Below, in pieces: positions 59,385 to 64,000 of a stretch of 64,000 nt of DNA. A program made the position numbers and the translations under genes. The DNA is taken from the NCBI GenBank assembly GCA_944377405.1, contig CALWES010000004.1, forward strand, positions 1 to 64,000. Direction: 5' to 3'. The stretch comes from an uncultured Lachnospiraceae bacterium. GTDB lineage: Bacteria > Bacillota > Clostridia > Lachnospirales > Lachnospiraceae. Each line of letters begins with the position of its first letter. Position 1 is the stretch's first letter. The notes beneath the pieces were generated by a model. That model saw only the letters and a list, made by a program, of their open reading frames with translations. It was not told where the DNA came from and did not search any database.

Positions 59385-60278
59385 ATGGACTATATGGTAA
59401 GAGGAACAGCGGCGGAGGGCATGATCCGGGCCTTTGCAGCGGCCACCCGGGATACGGTGGAGGAGGCCAGGAAGGCCCACAACACGGCGCCGGTGGCCAC
59501 GGCTGCCCTGGGGAGGCTCATGACGGCGGCTGTGATGATGGGATCCGACATGAAGGGGGAGCAGGACCTGATCACCCTGAAGATCTCCTGCGACGGCCCC
59601 ATCGGGGGCCTTCTGGCCACGGCGGACGCCGCCGGAAACGTAAAGGGCTATGTGAACCAGCCGGAGGTGCTGATCCATGCAAATGAGTTCGGAAAGCTGG
59701 ATGTGGCGGGGGCCCTGGGAAATGGCGTCCTCTCCGTCATCAAGGACATCGGCCTGAAGGAGCCCTATGTAGGACAGACCATGCTCTGCTCCGGAGAGAT
59801 CGCAGAGGACCTTACCTATTATTTTGCAGCTTCCGAGCAGATCCCCTCCTCCGTGGCCCTGGGAGTGCTCATGAACCGGGAGAACACGGTACGGGAAGCA
59901 GGAGGCTTTATCATTCAGCTGATGCCCGGCGCCTCCGAGGAGATCATATCAAAGCTGGAGGAGCGGATCCGCACCCTCCGTCCTGTGACCGCCATGCTGG
60001 ATGGAGGCATGACCCCGGAGGACATCCTTCGGGAGGTGCTGGCAGGCTTTGATCCGGAGATCAATGAACGGATGCCGGTGCGTTTTTACTGCAACTGTTC
60101 CAGGGAAAGGGTGGAGCGGGCCCTCATCAGCCTGGGCAGGAAGGAGCTTACGGAGATGATCCAGGATGGAAAGCCCGTGGAGCTCTGCTGTCATTTCTGC
60201 GGAAAAAAATATGAATTTACGGTGGAGGAGCTTCAGGAGCTGCTCCGGAAAAAGGAAACAAATGGGAACGAACAGTGA
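59385..60278 (+). CDS. hslO: Hsp33 redox-regulated chaperone
   Basis: 297 residues. The N-terminal Hsp33 core has V-A-T-A-A-L-G-R-L-M-T-A-A, and G-Y-V-N-Q-P-E-V. The redox switch at the C-terminus has the two zinc-cysteine pairs, C-N-C-S and C-H-F-C-G. Oxidation releases zinc and activates the holdase. A GTG start at 59352 is in frame but lies in the preceding terminator; the ATG at 59385 has GGAG and AAAGGAG upstream and begins the conserved region. Its last 17 bp overlap the ABC exporter gene. Confidence 0.93.
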   Translation: MDYMVRGTAAEGMIRAFAAATRDTVEEARKAHNTAPVATAALGRLMTAAVMMGSDMKGEQDLITLKISCDGPIGGLLATADAAGNVKGYVNQPEVLIHANEFGKLDVAGALGNGVLSVIKDIGLKEPYVGQTMLCSGEIAEDLTYYFAASEQIPSSVALGVLMNRENTVREAGGFIIQLMPGASEEIISKLEERIRTLRPVTAMLDGGMTPEDILREVLAGFDPEINERMPVRFYCNCSRERVERALISLGRKELTEMIQDGKPVELCCHFCGKKYEFTVEELQELLRKKETNGNEQ

Positions 60279-62028
60279 TGGAACTTCCGGTAAGACCGGA
60301 AATGTAAGCAAAAAGAGTATCTTCTCCTACTATAAACCATACAAAAAGCTGTTTTTCGGGGATATGTTCTGTGCCTTTATGGAGGCCCTGGCGACCCTGA
60401 TCATCCCCCTGATCATCCGGTACATTACGGGGACCGTGGTGAACGAGCCCTTCTCCGAGGCCCTTCCGGAGATCTATAAGCTTGGGGCGGTGATGATCGG
60501 CCTGTGCCTTGTGCAGTTCGTCTGCCAGTGGTATACGGTCTATTTCGGCCACATGGTGGGTACCTTCCAGGAACGGGACATGCGTTCCGAGCTTTACGCC
60601 CATCTCCAGAAGCTGAGCTTTACCTATTATGACAATGCCAAGGTGGGCTCCCTTCTGAGCCGCGTGACTTCGGACCTTTTCGAGCTTACGGAGCTTCTGC
60701 ATCACGGCCCCGAGGATGTGGTGATCTCCATCATCAAGATCCTGGGTGCCTTCGGCATCCTGTGGGTGATCAGCGGCAAGCTGGCCCTGGTATCCCTCTT
60801 CATGCTGGTGCTGATGCTGGTGGTGGCCATCTACTTCAACCGGAAGATGAAGCGGGCCTTCACCGAGCGCCGGGTGACCCTTGCGGACATGAACGGACAG
60901 CTGGAGGATTCCCTGGCGGGGATCCGGGTGGTGAAGTCCTTTGCCAATGAGGATAAGGAGATCGCAAATTTCGAGAAGCACAACGGCCGTTATGTGGAGG
61001 CCAAACGCCATTCCTACGTGTATATGGCCAATTACCAGAGCTCTATGAACTTCTTCAGTACCCTGATCACCGTGATATCCATCATTGTGGGTGCCGCCAT
61101 GATGGCAGGGGGAGAGCTTACGGTGGCGGACCTGGTGGCATTCATCCTCTATATCAACAACTTTATCGAACCCGTAAAGCGGCTGATCAATTTTACGGAG
61201 ACCTTCCAGTCCGGCTGGTCCGGCTACACCCGTTTCCGGGAGGTCATGGCAGTCTGCCCGGATATTGAGGACGCTCCGGATGCAGTGCCCCTTAAGGACT
61301 GTAAGGGGGACGTGAGCTTCGACCATGTTTCCTTCCACTATGCGGACCACAATGAGCTGGTGCTCCAGAACGTGAACCTTCATGTGGGAGCGGGAGAATA
61401 TGTGGCCCTCTGCGGCAGCTCCGGCGCGGGAAAGACCACCCTTTGCTCCCTGATCCCCCGTTTCTACGACGTGACGGAGGGAGCGGTCCGCATCGACGGA
61501 CAGGATGTCAGGAAGCTGCAGCTGAAGTCCCTGCGGGATCACATCGGCATCGTCCAGCAGGACGTATACCTCTTTGCGGGAACCGTTATGGACAACATCC
61601 GCTACGGGAAACCGGGGGCCACGGATGAGGAGTGCATTGAAGCCGCAAAGGCAGCCAATGCCCACAGCTTCATCATGGAGCTTCCCGATGGCTATGATAC
61701 GGACATCGGACAGCGGGGCGTGAAGCTTTCCGGCGGCCAGAAGCAGCGGCTTTCCATTGCCCGGGTATTTCTGAAGAACCCGCCCATCCTGATCTTTGAT
61801 GAGGCTACCTCCGCCCTGGACAATGAGTCCGAACGGGTGGTCCAGGAATCCCTGGAGAGCCTTGCCAAAAACCGCACCACCTTTGTCATCGCCCACCGTC
61901 TTTCCACCATCCGGAATGCAAGACGGATCCTGGTGCTGACGGAGGAGGGCATTGCCGAGGAGGGGACCCACGAGGAGCTCCTCCGGAAAAACGGCGTTTA
62001 TGCGGAGCTTTACAACGCAGGACACTGA
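60262..62028 (+). CDS. ABC exporter (fused membrane domain and ATPase)
   Basis: 588 residues. The membrane domain (about 20-320, six helices) precedes the ATPase: Walker A G-S-S-G-A-G-K-T-T, Q-loop, signature L-S-G-G-Q-K-Q-R, Walker B I-L-I-F-D-E-A-T-S-A-L-D, and the H-loop I-A-H-R-L-S-T. It is of the MsbA/MdlB/BmrA type and would act as a homodimer or with another half-transporter. The substrate is not predictable. AAAGGA is 5 nt before the ATG at 60262. A strong terminator follows. Confidence 0.92.
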   Translation: MGTNSDGTSGKTGNVSKKSIFSYYKPYKKLFFGDMFCAFMEALATLIIPLIIRYITGTVVNEPFSEALPEIYKLGAVMIGLCLVQFVCQWYTVYFGHMVGTFQERDMRSELYAHLQKLSFTYYDNAKVGSLLSRVTSDLFELTELLHHGPEDVVISIIKILGAFGILWVISGKLALVSLFMLVLMLVVAIYFNRKMKRAFTERRVTLADMNGQLEDSLAGIRVVKSFANEDKEIANFEKHNGRYVEAKRHSYVYMANYQSSMNFFSTLITVISIIVGAAMMAGGELTVADLVAFILYINNFIEPVKRLINFTETFQSGWSGYTRFREVMAVCPDIEDAPDAVPLKDCKGDVSFDHVSFHYADHNELVLQNVNLHVGAGEYVALCGSSGAGKTTLCSLIPRFYDVTEGAVRIDGQDVRKLQLKSLRDHIGIVQQDVYLFAGTVMDNIRYGKPGATDEECIEAAKAANAHSFIMELPDGYDTDIGQRGVKLSGGQKQRLSIARVFLKNPPILIFDEATSALDNESERVVQESLESLAKNRTTFVIAHRLSTIRNARRILVLTEEGIAEEGTHEELLRKNGVYAELYNAGH

Positions 62029-62049
62029 TAAAAGAACAGAGACACGAAA

Positions 62050-62084
62050 AAAGAGAGCATCCGCTGTGCGGGTGCTCTCTTTCC
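62050..62084 (+). terminator. Terminator after the ABC exporter
   Basis: AAAGAGAGCATCCGC (62050-62064) pairs with GCGGGTGCTCTCTTT (62068-62082) around TGT. The region 62085-62202 also holds a perfect ACAGTCC/GGACTGT hairpin (62136-62152), possibly the 3' end of the minus-strand cold-shock gene although it lacks a T run. Confidence 0.85.
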
Positions 62085-62202
62085 TAATCCCTCATGATCT
62101 CTAGTGTCTTCTTTTCATGCGTTTAATACTTACGTACAGTCCGGCGGACTGTCTAAATCATTAAATATGTTAAAGAAAGGAAGCTAGTGCTCAATTAAAA
62201 GA

Positions 62203-62400
62203 TTATAACTTGGTTACGTTGGTTGCCTGGGGGCCCTTTGCGCCTTCAACGACATCGAACTCCACTTCCTGTCCCTCATCGAGAGACTTGAAGCCTTCCA
62301 TGTTCAGACCGGAGTAGTGAACGAATACGTCCTTTCCGCTCTCGTCGGAGATAAAGCCGTAGCCCTTCTGGTTGTTGAACCACTTAACTTTCCCTTTCAT
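62203..62400 (-). CDS. Cold-shock protein (CspA family)
   Basis: 65 residues, the standard size. RNP1 is K-G-Y-G-F-I and RNP2 is V-F-V-H-Y, in a single OB-fold that binds single-stranded RNA/DNA as an RNA chaperone. G-P-Q-A-T-N-V near the C-terminus is typical. The frame is open to 62475, but GGGAGGA lies 6 nt before the ATG at 62400 and the promoter occupies the upstream part. It is monocistronic on the minus strand. Confidence 0.96.
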   Translation of the reverse strand: MKGKVKWFNNQKGYGFISDESGKDVFVHYSGLNMEGFKSLDEGQEVEFDVVEGAKGPQATNVTKL

Positions 62401-62446
62401 GTTGTTCCTCCCAAATATACTCGCAGAACGCCGTTCCGCTGAGCAC

Positions 62447-62475
62447 ACTCTAGCATGGTTTGTCCGGAAAGTCAA
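62447..62475 (-). promoter_or_regulatory. Cold-shock gene promoter
   Basis: On the minus strand, TTGACT (62475-62470), 17 bp, TAGAGT (62452-62447) with an upstream TGC. The ~40-nt leader has a short GCGGAAC/GTTCTGC hairpin; it is much shorter than the long thermosensing leader of E. coli cspA. Confidence 0.75.
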
Positions 62476-62515
62476 ACAGAATTCGTAAAAATTTCTTTTC
62501 TCTGAAGGGACCCCA

Positions 62516-62524
62516 TGATAAAAT
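62516..62524 (+). promoter_or_regulatory. Extended -10 promoter placed 8 bp before the Gx transporter start
   Basis: TGA-TAAAAT (62516-62524) is the only good -10 upstream of the ATG at 62533. Transcription would begin 0-3 nt before the start codon, and no ribosome site is seen (GAAAATC precedes the ATG). A near-leaderless message is implied if this promoter is used. Confidence 0.45.
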
Positions 62525-62532
62525 AGAAAATC

Positions 62533-63051
62533 ATGAAAAAAAATACTTCTGTAAAGAGAATTACCTTTCTTGGCCTGCTTCTTGCAGCAGGTCTTGCCCT
62601 GGCCTGGATGGAGACTCTGATCCCCATCTCCCTTGGGGTCCCGGGGGTCAAGCTGGGCCTCGCCAATGTGGTGACCCTTATGGCCCTTTATACCCTGGGA
62701 GCTTCCCAGGCTTTTTTGCTGGGAGTCCTGCGGATCCTTCTTACGGGATTTTCCTTCGGAGGGATCTTTGCCATGCTCTATTCCTTCTGCGGCTTTTCCC
62801 TGAGCTTTGCCGGGATGTGGGCCTTAAAGCGCAGTCGCCGCTTCGGCATGATGGGAGTGAGCGGAGCAGGAGGGATCCTTCACAACATGGGGCAGCTGAT
62901 CTGTGCGGCTCTGGTGCTCCGGAGCCCCTATGTATTTACCCTGTTTCCGGTGCTGCTTCTGGCAGGCACTCTGGCAGGGGCGGTGACAGGGATCCTGGGC
63001 GGCATGGTGACAAAACGGCTTTATAGAAGTATAATGGAAATGATACGTTAA
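62533..63051 (+). CDS. Gx transporter family / heptaprenyl diphosphate synthase component I-like protein
   Basis: 172-residue membrane protein with five to six hydrophobic helices. The family pattern is E-T-L-I-P...[14 protein letters not shown], then [11 protein letters not shown] and the G-I-L-H-N-M-G-Q-L segment. It is annotated as Hpre_diP_synt_I, but the fold resembles ECF-type substrate-binding (S) components, so transport is at least as likely as prenyl synthesis. It is divergent from the cold-shock gene and 23 bp before galT. Confidence 0.85.
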   Translation: MKKNTSVKRITFLGLLLAAGLALAWMETLIPISLGVPGVKLGLANVVTLMALYTLGASQAFLLGVLRILLTGFSFGGIFAMLYSFCGFSLSFAGMWALKRSRRFGMMGVSGAGGILHNMGQLICAALVLRSPYVFTLFPVLLLAGTLAGAVTGILGGMVTKRLYRSIMEMIR

Positions 63052-63073
63052 TAGGGAAAGGGAGAGCGTTTTT

Positions 63074-64000
63074 ATGAATATCAATGCCTATGTAAAAAGC
63101 CTTGTAAATTATGGAAAGAAGCAGGGACTCCTGGGGGAGGGGGATGAGATCTATGCCCGGAACCAGATCCTCCGTGAGCTTGGCCTGGACGAGTATGAGG
63201 AACCGGAGGATCAGGAGCTGATCCCCATCGGAGAGGGCGAGGCTGCCGGAGATTCCCTGGAGCAGATCCTGAAGGGGCTTCTGGACTATGCCGCCGAAGC
63301 GGGCCTTCTGCCGGAGGATACGGTAACGAGACGGGATCTTCTGGATACAAAGCTCATGAACTGCCTGATGCCGAGACCCTCGGAGGTGATCAGGACCTTT
63401 GAAGAACTCTGTCAGAAGTCCTCCAGGGAGGCAACGGATTACTTCTATAAGCTCAGCAGAGACAGCGACTACATCCGCCGCTACCGGGTAAAGAAGGACC
63501 TGCGCTGGAAGACGGAGACCCCCTACGGTCCCCTGGACATTACCATTAACCTGAGTAAGCCGGAGAAGGACCCCAGGGACATCGCAGCCGCAAAGAAGAT
63601 GAAGCAGTCCGGTTATCCCAAGTGCCTTCTGTGCCTGGATAACGTAGGCTATGCCGGAAGGACCAATCATCCTGCCAGGGACAACCACAGGATCATCCCC
63701 CTGACCCTGGACGGAGAGGCCTGGGGCTTCCAGTACAGCCCCTATGTTTATTACAATGAGCACTGCATCGTGTTCAACTGCCAGCATACACCCATGAAGA
63801 TCTCCGACGCCACCTTCCGGAGACTCTTTGACTTTGTAAAGCGCTTCCCCCACTACATCCTGGGCTCCAATGCGGACCTGCCCATCGTGGGAGGTTCCAT
63901 CCTGACCCACGACCACTTCCAGGGAGGAAGCTACCAGTTCCCCATGGCCATGGCGCCGGTGGAAAAGGAATTCTCCGTGCCGGAGGGCTTTGAAGGCGTG
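63074..64000 (+). CDS. galT: UDP-glucose--hexose-1-phosphate uridylyltransferase, 5' part
   Basis: The first 309 codons of a class II (Firmicutes-type) GalT, cut by the window end. It moves UMP between glucose-1-phosphate and galactose-1-phosphate in the Leloir pathway. Visible features are M-N-I-N-A-Y-V-K-S-L-V-N-Y, R-R-D-L-L-D-T-K-L-M-N, the C-L-L-C-L-D-N-V-G-Y-A-G-R-x-N-H-P-A-R-x-N-H segment, and the active-site H-D-H-F-Q-G-G in place of the H-P-H of class I. GGGAG lies about 9 nt before the ATG. galK or galE may follow outside the window. Confidence 0.95.
   Translation, partial: MNINAYVKSLVNYGKKQGLLGEGDEIYARNQILRELGLDEYEEPEDQELIPIGEGEAAGDSLEQILKGLLDYAAEAGLLPEDTVTRRDLLDTKLMNCLMPRPSEVIRTFEELCQKSSREATDYFYKLSRDSDYIRRYRVKKDLRWKTETPYGPLDITINLSKPEKDPRDIAAAKKMKQSGYPKCLLCLDNVGYAGRTNHPARDNHRIIPLTLDGEAWGFQYSPYVYYNEHCIVFNCQHTPMKISDATFRRLFDFVKRFPHYILGSNADLPIVGGSILTHDHFQGGSYQFPMAMAPVEKEFSVPEGFEGV

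Noticed and set aside
1..64000. tRNA or rRNA genes
   Set aside because: No CCA-ending cloverleaf or rRNA segment was noticed in the intergenic regions, though I could not run a covariance search.

Overview
The window looks like chromosomal DNA of a GC-rich member of the Clostridia, most likely Lachnospiraceae. The signs are AddAB rather than RecBCD, the flavin-based bifurcating pair NfnAB, a GalT of the class found in Firmicutes, Gram-positive type cell-wall and lipoprotein proteins, strong AGGAG ribosome sites, and tightly packed operons that overlap by ATGA. The assignment is inference from gene content; there is no rRNA or other marker here.

Layout. 1-0.8 kb is a mobile-looking edge: a 20-bp iterated TTACAA motif, an AbiEi-type antitoxin, and a 14-codon stump where the AbiEii toxin should be. 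0.8-3.6 kb holds deoC (minus), an HD-domain protein and an FMN-dependent alpha-hydroxy-acid oxidase homologue. 3.7-10.2 kb is a five-gene operon (large ThDP enzyme, SDR epimerase, secondary-alcohol-dehydrogenase-like MDR, GtrB-like glycosyltransferase, three-part sugar C-methyltransferase) that looks like a pathway for making and attaching an unusual, possibly branched, sugar. 10.3-17.3 kb is addB-addA. 17.4-19.7 kb is nfnA-nfnB. 19.9-22.1 kb holds a prolyl-tRNA-editing homologue, a lone HicB-like protein and a MATE transporter. 22.2-27.9 kb is a complete peptide-type ABC importer with a stable hairpin after the binding-protein gene, followed by ung, uppP, mnmA and a secreted amidase. maf and an aminotransferase run on the minus strand up to a divergent promoter pair at 33.5 kb.

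33.6-40.0 kb is a second surface-glycan operon: ATP-grasp enzyme, GNAT-glycosyltransferase fusion across an A10 run, flippase, glycosyltransferase, DUF2304, and a nucleotidyltransferase-HAD phosphatase fusion of the GDP-heptose type. A CNNM/CorC-type protein follows.

41.7-48.1 kb is the most unusual part. Two arrays of degenerate ~52-bp repeats, sharing a 109-bp identical block, flank a segment holding an AT-rich ~205-bp stretch bounded by a 20-bp perfect inverted repeat (candidate invertible promoter, 12+2+12 bp sites) and, just downstream, a 1669-residue secreted surface protein. The protein gene is a compositional mosaic: GC-rich secretion and wall-binding ends around an AT-rich beta-helix core. 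I read this as a phase-variable, cassette-swapping surface-antigen locus. No recombinase gene is present in the window.

48.1-64.0 kb is housekeeping and envelope genes: a tandem GNAT protein (minus), VanZ-like protein, small membrane protein, M29-type aminopeptidase, lipoprotein, D,D-carboxypeptidase, GtrA, YfhO-type protein, folD, SEC-C protein, hslO, ABC exporter, cold-shock protein (minus), a Gx-type transporter with an apparently near-leaderless message, and the 5' part of galT. The GtrA/YfhO/GtrB-like and flippase genes, UppP, amidase and carboxypeptidase together show heavy investment in cell-envelope glycans.
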